Positions 40,474 through 49,650 of a stretch of DNA of 64,000 nucleotides are shown here, piece after piece. The notes beneath the pieces are model-generated. The model did not search any database, was not told the origin of the DNA, and was given only the letters and a program-made list of their open reading frames with translations. Each line of letters begins with the position of its first letter. Positions within the stretch are counted from its first letter, which is position 1. The DNA is from Gemmatimonadota bacterium (GTDB lineage Bacteria > Gemmatimonadota > Gemmatimonadetes > Gemmatimonadales > Gemmatimonadaceae). The stretch lies in the NCBI GenBank assembly GCA_020161135.1, contig JAIUOB010000005.1, positions 589,446-653,445 of the forward strand. The letters run 5' to 3'. The position numbers and the translations under genes were made by a program.

Positions 40474-42789
40474 CGCGGCGGTCGGGGCGGGCGCGAGCGC
40501 CGCACTGACCGCCGCCAGCAGCGATTCGCGCGTGAAGGGCTTGCCCAGCCACGGCAGGCGCCGCTCACGCAACACCTGCGCGAAGTCGTCGTCGTCGACG
40601 TAGCCGCTCATGAACACCACCGGCACCCCCGGATGCAGCCGGTACACCGTCTGCGCGAGTGCGCGCCCATCCATGCCCGGCATGATCACATCGGTGAGCA
40701 CGAGGCCGATGTCATCGTTGCGCGTGAGCAGCTCGAGCGCCTCACCGCCCTCCATGGCGACACTCACCCGGTAGCCCGCGTGCTCGAGGAGCCGCGCCGC
40801 CATGTCGCGCACACGGCCATCGTCCTCGACGACCAGCACATGATGCGACGCGGGTTCGACGTCGACCGTCGCGTCGCCATCCGCAGCGGACGAGGCGCCG
40901 GCGGGTACGGGTGCGTCCGTCGCGGGGAGCCACAGGTGCACGGTGGTGCCCACCCCCTCGCGGCTCTCGATCTGCACCGTCCCACCGATCTGCGTGATCA
41001 TACTGTACACGAGCGCGAGCCCGAGCCCGGCGCCGCGTCCGCGCTCCTTCGTCGAGTAGAAGGGCTCGAAGGCGCGCTCGCGCACCGCCTCGCTCATGCC
41101 GACCCCCGTGTCGCTCGCGCTCAGTCGCACCCATGGGCCAGGGGCGAGCGTGCTGGCCAGCGCCTCGCCGGGCATGATGCGGATCGCACGCGACCGCAAC
41201 GTGAAGGTGCCGCCGGTCGGCATCGCGTCGCGCGCGTTCGTCGCCAGGTTCACGATGACCTGTTCGAGCTGCCCGCGGTCGAAGCGCACCCAGCGAGCGT
41301 CGTCGGCCAGTGCGAGCGCCAGCGTGCGTCCTTCACCCAGCAGGGGTTCGAGCATGCGATCGATGCCCGTCACCACCTCGTGCAGGTCGAGGGGCTGCGG
41401 ATGCACGATGGACTTGCGACTGAAGACGAGGATCTGGCGTGCCAGGGCGGCGGCGCGCTGCGTGGCAGCGATCACCTCGTCGAGGTCGGCGCGCTCGGCG
41501 GTGCCGGCCGCGGTGTGCTCCCGCGCGAGCTGCGTGAAGCCCAGGATCGCGGCGAGATAGTTGTTGAAGTCGTGCGCGATGCCTCCGGCGAACGACCCGA
41601 GCGCCTCCATCTTCTGCGCCTGCCGCAGCTGATCGCGCGACTCCTGCAGCGCCCGCTCGGCCTCCACACGGGCCTGCATGTCGCGTTCGAGTGCGTCGCG
41701 CCGTGCCGCCGCAGTGGCCGCCATGAGGTTGACGGCGCTCGCCAGGTCACCGATCTCATCGTCGCTGCGGATACGGGATCGTCGTGCTTCGTCGCCGGTC
41801 GCGATGGCCGTGGCGTCGGCGGTGAGCTGCTGCAGCGGTTGCACCAGCCGACGTGTGACGATCGCGGCCCCCACGAGCACCGCGATCGTGACGAGCAGCG
41901 CATAGGCGAGATCACGCAGCAACTGCTGCTGGACGATGTTGACGGTCGATGCGGCCGGCATGCCGACGTAGACCACCCAGCCGAGCGTGGCGAGTCGGCG
42001 GAACGCCACCTGCCGCTCGATGCCATCGTCGGAGCGGACGAGCTCCACACCGCTCTCCTCGCTCGGCGCGTTGCGGAAGCTGGACTCGGCGCGATAGCTG
42101 CGCCCCAGCCGCGTATCGAGGTCCTGGCTGCGGAGGATCACCCGGCCGGTCGAATCGAGCACACTGATGACGGAGCCCGGCGGCAGCGTTCGCGCAATGC
42201 CGAGCGCCTCGAGCGAGTCCACGAGGATGGACGCGCCGAGGATGCCATGGATGTCGCCCCGGTCGCCGTCGCGCAGCGGGATGCCGAACGTCATGATGAA
42301 CGGCGCGCCCTCCATCACGGTCGACCGCCGAACATCGCCCACCGCGAAGGCGCGCTGCGTCATGGTGTTGCGGAACGAGGCCGTACCACCCACGACGCGC
42401 GCGGCCCCCGTGTCCGGGGGCAACTGCAACCCCGCCACGAGCCGTCCATCGGAGCGCACCACCCAGGTGTTGGCGAAGCCGAACGGCGCCGTGTTGGCGA
42501 GCCGCTGGAGGCGCCGATCGAGCTGCGCGGGGTCTTCGGTCGGGTCGAGTTGGCTCGCGATGCCGGCCATGAGCGCGTGCACGCTGCGCACCTGCGTCTC
42601 GAGCGCCCGCGCGACCACCGACGCGTGATCTTCCGCGCGCTTGCGCACCACCGCGAGTTCGTTCGCGCGACGCTCGAAGGCGCGCGCGACCGCCAGCAGC
42701 GACAGCGGGACGGCCACGAGGGCGGCCACGCGCAGCAGCCGCCCACGAATGCCGCGACGGCGCATCGGGGTGGGCGGGGTGGCGTGCAT
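40450..42789 (-). CDS. Hybrid histidine kinase with dCache-type sensor
   Basis: 779 aa. TM1 is at about 19-36. A double-Cache-like periplasmic domain spans about 40-285 (TWVVRSDGRLVAG, IHGILGASILVDSL, WVVYVGMPA). TM2 is at 294-312, then HAMP and a coiled coil. HisKA has His406 in GGIAHDFNN, the HATPase has DTGVGM and GAGLGLALVY, and the terminal receiver has Asp700 in LTDVIMPGMDG. It is the last gene of the flavin/redox operon, 4 bp after the luciferase-like gene, and so may sense the redox or substrate state that the operon handles. Confidence 0.92.
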   Translation of the reverse strand: MHATPPTPMRRRGIRGRLLRVAALVAVPLSLLAVARAFERRANELAVVRKRAEDHASVVARALETQVRSVHALMAGIASQLDPTEDPAQLDRRLQRLANTAPFGFANTWVVRSDGRLVAGLQLPPDTGAARVVGGTASFRNTMTQRAFAVGDVRRSTVMEGAPFIMTFGIPLRDGDRGDIHGILGASILVDSLEALGIARTLPPGSVISVLDSTGRVILRSQDLDTRLGRSYRAESSFRNAPSEESGVELVRSDDGIERQVAFRRLATLGWVVYVGMPAASTVNIVQQQLLRDLAYALLVTIAVLVGAAIVTRRLVQPLQQLTADATAIATGDEARRSRIRSDDEIGDLASAVNLMAATAAARRDALERDMQARVEAERALQESRDQLRQAQKMEALGSFAGGIAHDFNNYLAAILGFTQLAREHTAAGTAERADLDEVIAATQRAAALARQILVFSRKSIVHPQPLDLHEVVTGIDRMLEPLLGEGRTLALALADDARWVRFDRGQLEQVIVNLATNARDAMPTGGTFTLRSRAIRIMPGEALASTLAPGPWVRLSASDTGVGMSEAVRERAFEPFYSTKERGRGAGLGLALVYSMITQIGGTVQIESREGVGTTVHLWLPATDAPVPAGASSAADGDATVDVEPASHHVLVVEDDGRVRDMAARLLEHAGYRVSVAMEGGEALELLTRNDDIGLVLTDVIMPGMDGRALAQTVYRLHPGVPVVFMSGYVDDDDFAQVLRERRLPWLGKPFTRESLLAAVSAALAPAPTAASPRDVGA

Positions 42790-42793
42790 ACCG

Positions 42794-43855
42794 TCAGCCT
42801 GTGGTGGTGAGGAGCTCGCGCACGCGCGGGATCACGGCGGTGCCGTACAGTTCGATCCCGCGCAGCATCTGCTCGTGGGCCAGGCGTCCAGCGCTGTACT
42901 TGAGTGTGAAGCGCGCGAGGCCGAGCGCCTGCACGGTCGCTGCGATCTTGCGCGCGACCGTCTCCGGTGCCCCGACATACAGCGAGCCATGCGCGATCTC
43001 GTGCTCGAACTGGGCACGCGCGAGCGGCGGCCACCCGCGCTCGCCACCGATGCGATCATGCATCGCCTTGTAGGCCGGCCAGTACACCGCCGCGGCCTCC
43101 TCGTCGGTGTCGGCCACGCACCCCGGCGAGTGCACCGCGATGGGCAGATGCGCCACGCCGCGCTCATCGAGCACGCGATGGTAGAGCTGCACGTAGGGTA
43201 GGAACCGCCGCGGGTCACCGCCGATGATGGCCAGCGTGAGTGGCAACCCATAGTGCGCCGCGCGCACCACCGACTCCGGACTTCCGCCCACGCCGATCCA
43301 CGTGCGCAACGGCGGACGCTCGATGGGCGGGAAGACGCGTTGGCCGCTGAGGGAAGCGCGGGTCGTGCCGCGCCACGTGACCGGCTGCTCAGCCAACAGC
43401 GCGACGAACAGTTCGACCTTCTCCTCGAACAGTACCTGATACTGGTCGAGCGGAAAGCCGAAGAGGGGGAATGACTCGGTGAACGATCCGCGACCGAGAA
43501 TCACCTCGGCACGCCCGCCCGAGGCCGCGTCGAGCGAGGAGAAGCGCTGGTAGACGCGCACCGGGTCGTCGGAGCTGAGCACCGTGACCGCCGACGCGAG
43601 GTGAATGCGCGACGTGCGCGCCGCGATGGCCGCGAGCACGACCTCGGGCGACGAAATCGCGAAGTCGTCGCGATGGTGCTCGCCAAGGCCGATGACGTCG
43701 ACGCCAACCCGGTCGGCCAGCTCGCCCTCGGCGATCACGTTGCGGATGACCTGCGCGTGGGACAGCAGGCGGCCGTCAGGCGCGGCGGTCACGTCACCGA
43801 AGGTGTCGAGACCGAACTGGAGCGGTGAGGGCACCGGAGCGAGCGGGGAGGTCAA
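42794..43855 (-). CDS. Luciferase-like (LLM) FMN-dependent monooxygenase
   Basis: A 353-aa TIM-barrel flavin oxidoreductase of the bacterial luciferase-like class. Key parts are FGLDTFGD, ADRVGVDVIGLGEHHRDDFA, SAVTVLSSDDPVRVYQ, GRAEVILGRGSF and IGVGGSPESV. TTG 43855 overlaps the DUF4159 stop as TTGA, in line with the other junctions in this operon; a GTG seven codons on is the alternative. It needs reduced FMN, which fits the flavin-related neighbours. Confidence 0.88.
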   Translation of the reverse strand: MTSPLAPVPSPLQFGLDTFGDVTAAPDGRLLSHAQVIRNVIAEGELADRVGVDVIGLGEHHRDDFAISSPEVVLAAIAARTSRIHLASAVTVLSSDDPVRVYQRFSSLDAASGGRAEVILGRGSFTESFPLFGFPLDQYQVLFEEKVELFVALLAEQPVTWRGTTRASLSGQRVFPPIERPPLRTWIGVGGSPESVVRAAHYGLPLTLAIIGGDPRRFLPYVQLYHRVLDERGVAHLPIAVHSPGCVADTDEEAAAVYWPAYKAMHDRIGGERGWPPLARAQFEHEIAHGSLYVGAPETVARKIAATVQALGLARFTLKYSAGRLAHEQMLRGIELYGTAVIPRVRELLTTTG

Positions 43856-44604
43856 TGCGTGAGTCCGTAGACCAACCAGTTGGTGGCGATCTTGTAGGCG
43901 TCGTTCGACATGTTGACCGGATACCACCCCTGACCGGACCACTCCATGTAGTCGCCGACGTCGTTGTTGTAGTTCACGATCACCATGAGGCGCTTCGACG
44001 GGTCGTTGTCCTCGAAGATACCGTAGTACTCGGCCGTTGCACTGGCGTTGTCCGGATGATGCATCTTGCCGAGGTCGGTGACCCGGAAGAAGCTGTCGAA
44101 GAGCCCCTGCGATGCGTCGAGCCGGATGAAGGTGGCCTCAGGTAGCACCTTGCGCATGGCCTGGGCAAAGGGCTCCCACTGGCGGAAGTAGAAGTCATCG
44201 ACAATGAGGAATCCGCCCTTGCGTAGCCAGGCGCGCAATCCCGCGGCTTCGCGGTCTTCGGGGTACCAGTAGCCCGGCTCGGAGAGGTACGCGATCGGAT
44301 AGCGGCTGAGCGACGGGTCATCCATGAGGTGCACGTTGCTGCCACGCTGGTGCAGCCGCATGGTCGTGAGGTCCTTCACGATGGTCATGAGGTTGCGCTC
44401 CATCGCCGGATAGTCGAACTGCCACCCGGCCGGGCCGTACTCGAGGTAGCGCAGGCGCACGAACGTGAAGCGTCCGTCGTACGGGACGTTGGGCTCGATG
44501 TACATGCGACCGAAACGCTGCGACTGCAGCATCGTGGCGCTGCCGATGATGAGCCCCACCGTGCCGAGCAGGCGTCGCAGGGACCACCACCGTACCCGCG
44601 TCAT
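43852..44604 (-). CDS. DUF4159 domain protein, membrane-anchored
   Basis: 250 aa. An N-terminal signal anchor (LLGTVGLIIGSATML) is followed by the DUF4159 domain: FTFVRLRYLEYG, LSEPGYWYP, GGFLIVDDFYFRQWEPF and VIVNYNNDVGDYMEWS. The fold is related to glutamine-amidotransferase-like A4 beta-galactosidase middle domains in larger proteins. The function is unknown. ATGA overlap with the RnfD-like gene upstream. Confidence 0.85.
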   Translation of the reverse strand: MTRVRWWSLRRLLGTVGLIIGSATMLQSQRFGRMYIEPNVPYDGRFTFVRLRYLEYGPAGWQFDYPAMERNLMTIVKDLTTMRLHQRGSNVHLMDDPSLSRYPIAYLSEPGYWYPEDREAAGLRAWLRKGGFLIVDDFYFRQWEPFAQAMRKVLPEATFIRLDASQGLFDSFFRVTDLGKMHHPDNASATAEYYGIFEDNDPSKRLMVIVNYNNDVGDYMEWSGQGWYPVNMSNDAYKIATNWLVYGLTH

Positions 44605-45410
44605 GACGCTGTGCGCGCGCGCACGCGCCGCCACTTGCGCCACCCCTCGTAGCCGTTCGCCGCCAGCAGGCCACCCGGCATGAACCACACGGCGCCCACC
44701 AGCATGTACACGGCGAAGCCGACGACGGCCGTGATGGCGCCGTAGATGACCTGCTCGCGATGGTGCGGCGGCGAGGTGGGCGGATCGGTTGCCATGAATC
44801 CGGCAAAGAACACCGCCATGTGCACATCGGGGGCGCGGAACAGGGCGGCCATGTGCGTGGGGTCGGTGGAGAAGGCGGTAACGGTGGCCAGCAGATAGTG
44901 CACGCCCAGGAGCGTGAGGGCGAGCGGCGCCTTGTTGAGGTGCCAGGTGATGTAGCCGGCCGATGCGAGCAGCAGGGCCAGCCACGGTGTCGGGAGCTCG
45001 GGCAGTGCGCCCCACCAGCTTTGGCCGGTGTCGAGGAGGAAGTAGCTCGCCACCAGCGCGGCGGCCGCCGGATTGAACACGTTGGCGCGCTTCACCCGCA
45101 GCAGATGCTTGGCGCCGATGCCGAGGGCCGCGGTCGCCGCGGCGATGCGCCACGGCTGGTGCGGACTGAGGGTGAGCGCCACGAGCCACCCCGTGAGCAT
45201 CGCGCCGTCGGGGGCGCGCCACGTACCGTCGCGCCACCGGAGGAGTGGGGCATCCAGCAGCACGGCGGTCGACACGGCGGCGACCAGCGACGGCAGCACG
45301 AGCGCCCAACCGACCGCCTGCGCCGACGGCACGGTGAGCACCGCGAGCACGAGGGTGAACAGACCCTTCGGGGTGCGCAACCAACGTCGTGCGCGGTCGA
45401 CGACCGTCAT
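44601..45410 (-). CDS. RnfD/NqrB-like integral membrane protein
   Basis: 269 aa with about eight TM helices. The pattern LTLSPHQPWRIAAATAALGIGAKHLLR, NVFNPAAAALVASY and the signature FMATDPPTSPP are those of RnfD/NqrB, which carry electrons on flavins across the membrane. I do not see the SGAT flavinylation motif in this protein, so flavin may be non-covalent or replaced by the FMN-binding partner. ATG 45410 overlaps the ApbE stop. Confidence 0.85.
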   Translation of the reverse strand: MTVVDRARRWLRTPKGLFTLVLAVLTVPSAQAVGWALVLPSLVAAVSTAVLLDAPLLRWRDGTWRAPDGAMLTGWLVALTLSPHQPWRIAAATAALGIGAKHLLRVKRANVFNPAAAALVASYFLLDTGQSWWGALPELPTPWLALLLASAGYITWHLNKAPLALTLLGVHYLLATVTAFSTDPTHMAALFRAPDVHMAVFFAGFMATDPPTSPPHHREQVIYGAITAVVGFAVYMLVGAVWFMPGGLLAANGYEGWRKWRRVRARTAS

Positions 45411-46372
45411 ACGGCAGGGAGAGGCGTGAGGGGGCACAGGACCGGTGCCGGATCGGTGGTCACGAGTGACCCGTCGTGGACGACGAAGACGCCGGTGGTG
45501 CCCTGCGTAGTGAGCAACGCGCCGCCGGCGTCGACACCCAACACGAACGCGGCGGTCGCGAGTGCGTCGGCGATCGCGGCCAGGGGCGCACAGACGGTCA
45601 CGCTGCGCAGGGTCGGCACGGTTGGGTCCGTGCCGGCGTCATCATCGCGCGCGCGTGCATCGACGATGTGTGGCCGCCCGAGCGCATCGCGTCGCTCGGC
45701 GATGCCACTCGTGCACACGGCGCCGTCGGCGACCTCGAGCGCCGTGATCGCGCGCGCCGGGTCGTGCGGGTCGCGCACGGCGATACGCCACGCACGGCCA
45801 TCGGGATGCGTGCCCAGCACGCGCAGGTCACCGCCCGCGTCAAGCATCGCGCCGGGCAGGTCGGCGAGCGCCGCCGCCATGAGGTCGAGCGCGAAGCCCT
45901 TGGCCACGCCACCGAGATCGAGCAGCAGCGGACGGTGAAGCAGCACCTGGTGCGCATCGAGGAGCAGCACGTCACGCCAGGCCTGCGGTGCCTCGTCCTC
46001 TGCCATCGTCGCGGCTGGCCGCGGCGCAGGCGCGCCGGTGCGCCAATGCGTCGCGAAGCCGCGCGCGTGCAGCGCCGCGCCCAGCGTCGGGTCGAACGCA
46101 CCGGCACTGGCCTCGGCCACCGCCAGCGCGATCTCCAGCACGCCGTACAGGAGCGGACTCACCATCACGGGTGTGCCGTGTGTCGCGCACAATCGTACCA
46201 GCTCACTGTCAGCTGCGAACCGGGAGCAGGTGCGTTCGACATCGTGGGCCAGGGCCAGCGCATCGCGCAGGCGGGCGTGGAGCAGCGCCGAGGGCGCGCC
46301 GTGCGCCTGGATGGTCACCACAGTCCCCATCGCGGCGGTGCTCACCTCCACGATGTCGGGGCGCGCCGTCAC
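45407..46372 (-). CDS. apbE: FAD:protein FMN transferase (ApbE family)
   Basis: 321 aa. The enzyme attaches FMN to Thr in SGAT motifs of exported proteins. Motifs are CSRFAADSEL, LDLGGVAKGFALD (substrate/metal loop), LDAGGDLRVLG and ADALATAAFVLG. Start GTG 46372 overlaps the upstream stop (GTGA); no signal peptide is evident, so its location is unclear, though most homologues act outside. Its likely client is the preceding gene product. Confidence 0.92.
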   Translation of the reverse strand: MTARPDIVEVSTAAMGTVVTIQAHGAPSALLHARLRDALALAHDVERTCSRFAADSELVRLCATHGTPVMVSPLLYGVLEIALAVAEASAGAFDPTLGAALHARGFATHWRTGAPAPRPAATMAEDEAPQAWRDVLLLDAHQVLLHRPLLLDLGGVAKGFALDLMAAALADLPGAMLDAGGDLRVLGTHPDGRAWRIAVRDPHDPARAITALEVADGAVCTSGIAERRDALGRPHIVDARARDDDAGTDPTVPTLRSVTVCAPLAAIADALATAAFVLGVDAGGALLTTQGTTGVFVVHDGSLVTTDPAPVLCPLTPLPAV

Positions 46373-47301
46373 TTCGCCTTGGTGAGCGCGTCGACCACCG
46401 CGTAGTAGAAGGCGTTGGCGCTTTGCGTGGCTCCGGACACGCCATCGACGTCGGCGCTCTGTCGCGCGGCCACCTGCGGCTGCAGGTGCGCGATCCAGGA
46501 GCAGGAGTACTGCGTGAGGCAACGGCTGATCACTGCGGCCGCGATGCGTCCGTTCTCGATGACGACGGTGGCCTCGATGTCGCCGTGGCGCGAACGCCCC
46601 CAGCCCGTGTAGGTGCCGTCGACCCAGCCGACGCGCTTGCGCGGCGTGGAATCGGCGGCACCTGCGGTGGGTGCCGCGGCGGGTGTCGCCGTGGGTGCGG
46701 TCGCGGGCGTGGGTGTGGGTGTCGTGATGGGCGGCGCGACGGCGGCTGCCGCGGAGGCGGCCGGCGTCGTGACTGCACTCGGCGCAGAAGTCGGCGCGCT
46801 CGCGACGGCGCCTGCGGACGGCGCACCGACGGAGCTTGGCGCACCCACGGAGCTTGGCGCGGAGTCCGCCGCCTGAGTTGCGATGGGCGCTGTCGAGGTG
46901 GCCGCGCGCGTGCCCGATGCCGGAGCCGCGCTCGCCCCGGACGCCTTGACGTCACGGGCCGACAAGGCGGCAACGGCGGAGGCAGGTGTGGGCGTGGCGT
47001 CCGCGACGGGCGCTGGCGCGACCGCATCCGACCGTGCCGTTGCGCCTGAGCTCGCTACGATGTCGGGGGCGTCCGACGCCGGCGGGCGACGGCGTTCATT
47101 GCCTGCCGACTCCAGCGCCTGCGCCGCCGCCTGGGTACGCGCGTACCCCGCGCCGTAGACGGCCACCACGGCCGCCGAGCCGATGGCGAGCAATCCGGAG
47201 GGGCGTCCGGCACGCGCCGGGCGGCCAGAGCGCGCGGGACGCGGGTCACCAGACGGCGTGCCGGCCTGTGATGCGGGGAGGGAAGGATCGCGCGGTGTCA
47301 C
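46369..47301 (-). CDS. Membrane-anchored FMN-binding domain protein with long linker
   Basis: 310 aa with GTG start. A TM helix lies at about 36-52 (GLLAIGSAAVVAVYGAG). A linker of about 160 residues is almost only Ala, Pro, Thr, Ser and Val, with a short repeat (SSVGAP twice). The C-terminal FMN_bind domain (about 225-310) ends in DGVSGATQS, where Thr of SGAT is the covalent FMN site. The linker could let the flavin domain swing between partners. First gene of the operon. Confidence 0.88.
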   Translation of the reverse strand: MTPRDPSLPASQAGTPSGDPRPARSGRPARAGRPSGLLAIGSAAVVAVYGAGYARTQAAAQALESAGNERRRPPASDAPDIVASSGATARSDAVAPAPVADATPTPASAVAALSARDVKASGASAAPASGTRAATSTAPIATQAADSAPSSVGAPSSVGAPSAGAVASAPTSAPSAVTTPAASAAAAVAPPITTPTPTPATAPTATPAAAPTAGAADSTPRKRVGWVDGTYTGWGRSRHGDIEATVVIENGRIAAAVISRCLTQYSCSWIAHLQPQVAARQSADVDGVSGATQSANAFYYAVVDALTKAK

Positions 47302-47345
47302 GGAACGGTCGATGCGGGGCGGGGTTCCTTGTGTACGTCCCAGAT

Positions 47346-47398
47346 GTTGACGACGTTAACGCTGAGAGCACGCGTGTGGAGTGAACACGATACTCCAC
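47346..47398. promoter_or_regulatory. Inverted repeats in divergent promoter region
   Basis: GTTGACGACGTTAAC (47346-47360) is a near-palindrome (GTTnACG/CGTnAAC). GTGGAGT (47376-47382) and ACTCCAC (47392-47398) form a second inverted repeat. They lie between the redox operon and the FHA gene and may be operators. No factor is known. Confidence 0.35.
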
Positions 47399-47429
47399 CC
47401 CCCATCCACGTTCGGGAACCCAACGCAGC

Positions 47430-48227
47430 ATGTCGATCGGTCTCCTGATCTCGATTGCCCTGGCGCTGATGGCAGCGGCGCTGGCCGTGGCCGCGACAAC
47501 CTGGTGGGTGCAACGGCCGCTCTCCGGTCGTCGCACCGCAGAACGCTCGGTGCCCACGATGGTCGCCAGCACGAATGCCCGGGGTGGCTCGACGCGCACG
47601 GCGGGCCCGCGCGCGACGACATCGCGCACGACGGCCGACACCGGCTCGCTTCCGCTGTTCAGCCATCGGCAGGCCGCGGTGTGGAATCACGACGAGCGTG
47701 ACGAGCAAGCCGAGCTGGCGGCGGCGCATGGCCTGCGCCACGACGCGGATGCGGAGATGGTCGACACGGCGCGCGACGCCGGGGGTACGGCGACACGCAC
47801 CGCGCCGGCGTCCTGGCGCTACGCGGCGGCATCCGTGCCCACGCGCCGCATCGTCGGGTCGACGGTACGCTTCAGCGTCCCGGTCGACAGTACGGCGACC
47901 TTCCTCCCGGGACGCTTCGTGATCCGTGGCGGGCCGGACAGCGGGCAGCAGCTCCGCTTTGTCGAGGTGCCCGGTGATCGTGATGTCGCGATCACGATCG
48001 GCTCGGATGATGGGCCCCCGCTGCGCCATGTGCAGCTCCGCTCGCCGAGCGTGGCGCCCCAGCACGCCGAACTGGCCTGGCGCGAGGGGCGCTGGTGGGT
48101 GCGGCAGCTCACCGCACAGGCTCCCACCTTGGTCGATGCGCACATGTTGGGGCGCGACGATGTGCGACCGCTCGAGGTGGGGGCGCGCCTCCAGATCGGC
48201 GACGTGGTGCTGCGCGTCGACGCCTGA
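47430..48227 (+). CDS. FHA-domain membrane protein
   Basis: 265 aa: one N-terminal TM helix (IGLLISIALALMAAALAV), a low-complexity linker to about residue 130, and an FHA-like beta domain at about 165-262 (RFVEVPGDRDVAITIG, SPSVAPQHAELAWREGRWWV, LQIGDVVLRV). FHA domains bind phospho-Thr peptides. The Gly-Arg of the usual motif is GSDD here, so binding may be weak. No kinase gene is nearby. Confidence 0.8.
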   Translation: MSIGLLISIALALMAAALAVAATTWWVQRPLSGRRTAERSVPTMVASTNARGGSTRTAGPRATTSRTTADTGSLPLFSHRQAAVWNHDERDEQAELAAAHGLRHDADAEMVDTARDAGGTATRTAPASWRYAAASVPTRRIVGSTVRFSVPVDSTATFLPGRFVIRGGPDSGQQLRFVEVPGDRDVAITIGSDDGPPLRHVQLRSPSVAPQHAELAWREGRWWVRQLTAQAPTLVDAHMLGRDDVRPLEVGARLQIGDVVLRVDA

Positions 48228-48269
48228 GCCGACGGATGGCCGTGCCGCTGGGACCGCGCCGGGCGCGCC

Positions 48270-49643
48270 TCAGTAGGCGTAGCCGAAGATGATGTTCATC
48301 TCGTCGGTCGAGAGCAGGCCGAAGCGCACCGGCACATCGCGCACATTGTTCCAGGTGACCACCGAGACGAGCGCATCGCCCGCCTCGAGCACGAGCGGCG
48401 TGTCGAGCACGGTGTGCGCGGGGTGCTCCCAGTCGGTGCTCACGTAGACCAGCGACTCGGTGCCGTTCGCTCGGCGCACGCGAATCTCGAAACGCTCACC
48501 GAGCGCATGCATGTGTGACGTGAGCGACAGCACGGTGGTGCGCACGGCCATCGGGAACACCGTGCGCACGGTCGTGCGCGTGCGCGGCGGCAGCGTGAAC
48601 GACGTGTTCGCGAGGTTGAGCGTGCGGGCCACCGTCGTGACCTGCGCGCGGTCGACCGTGTACAGGTTGGCGAAGGCTTCGCCGGGCAGCGGTGCTGGCG
48701 AGCGATTGACGTAGTGCAGGTTGAAGTCGAGCGACGCACCGGCGGGGAGCCGCAGCGCGACCCCCGGCGGGAATCGGAAGTCGAATTCGGGGGTCATGGC
48801 GCCCGCGAAGAACACGTGGCACGCCATGGGCAGCATGTTGAGCAGGTTGAGTGAGCCGTCGGCGTTGCGGATGTCCCGCACGGTGTTCGCCGCCGGCCGC
48901 GTGTTGCAGGGGAAGGTGCGGTTCGCCTCGTCGAAGGTGTAGAGCAGCAAGTGGTGGCTGCCCGGACGCATCGCCGACTGGATGCGCGTGATGAACAGGT
49001 CGTTCGCATTGCCGAGCGGCCGGTACACGAAGAACTCGCGCTCCATGGTGGGCGCAACGGCGAAGCTGTCGACGCGCAGCTGGATGCCGGCGCCTGCGGG
49101 CGGCGGTGCGAGGGGCGTGAACGTGGCGGTCTGCAGCCGCGCGTCGGCGAGCACGGCGGTGTCCACCACGACGCCCGTGCGCGGGGCGCCCGCCTCGATC
49201 CACCGGCGCACGAACTCCAACTGTCCCGCCGTGAGCCCCTGCGTGACGCCCATGGGCATGAGCGTGCCGTAGTCGCGGCTGTGGTGGCCGGGCACCCACG
49301 CCAGCTTGTGATAGAGGAGTGAGCTGTCGGCGCGAAATGCCCGCACGCGTTGCAGGCCGTCGGCGCGGGCCACCACCTGCGTGCTCGGGACCCCGACGAG
49401 CTGTGCCCATGCGGAGTCGGCGGTCAGCAGCAGCTGCGACGTGCGGGCATCGCTCGTGCCGGCCCGATGGCACGAGACGCACTGCGGCTCGAGGATCGTG
49501 CGCTGGATGCGCGCGAAGGTGGCTTCGGGGGCGCCGCTCGCGGTGCGCGCCGGGGCATCGCCGCTGCACGCGGTCACGGCGAGCAGCATGCACAGCAGGC
49601 GGTGACGACGCGGACGCATCCGCACAAGCGTGGGTCGGGGCAT
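48270..49643 (-). CDS. Cytochrome c / Cu type II monooxygenase-like lipoprotein
   Basis: 457 aa. Lipobox VTAC at about 23-26. A planctomycete-type cytochrome c segment has CVSCH at 55-59 for covalent haem. From about 175 the pattern fits copper type II ascorbate-dependent (PHM-like) monooxygenase: GSHHLLLY, an Asn/Cys region, HMHALGERFE and a C-terminal FGLLSTDEMNIIFGY with the Met ligand. It may hydroxylate an exported substrate using haem-fed electrons. It is 7 bp downstream of the outer-membrane barrel gene. Confidence 0.82.
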   Translation of the reverse strand: MPRPTLVRMRPRRHRLLCMLLAVTACSGDAPARTASGAPEATFARIQRTILEPQCVSCHRAGTSDARTSQLLLTADSAWAQLVGVPSTQVVARADGLQRVRAFRADSSLLYHKLAWVPGHHSRDYGTLMPMGVTQGLTAGQLEFVRRWIEAGAPRTGVVVDTAVLADARLQTATFTPLAPPPAGAGIQLRVDSFAVAPTMEREFFVYRPLGNANDLFITRIQSAMRPGSHHLLLYTFDEANRTFPCNTRPAANTVRDIRNADGSLNLLNMLPMACHVFFAGAMTPEFDFRFPPGVALRLPAGASLDFNLHYVNRSPAPLPGEAFANLYTVDRAQVTTVARTLNLANTSFTLPPRTRTTVRTVFPMAVRTTVLSLTSHMHALGERFEIRVRRANGTESLVYVSTDWEHPAHTVLDTPLVLEAGDALVSVVTWNNVRDVPVRFGLLSTDEMNIIFGYAY

Positions 49644-49650
49644 GCTGGTG

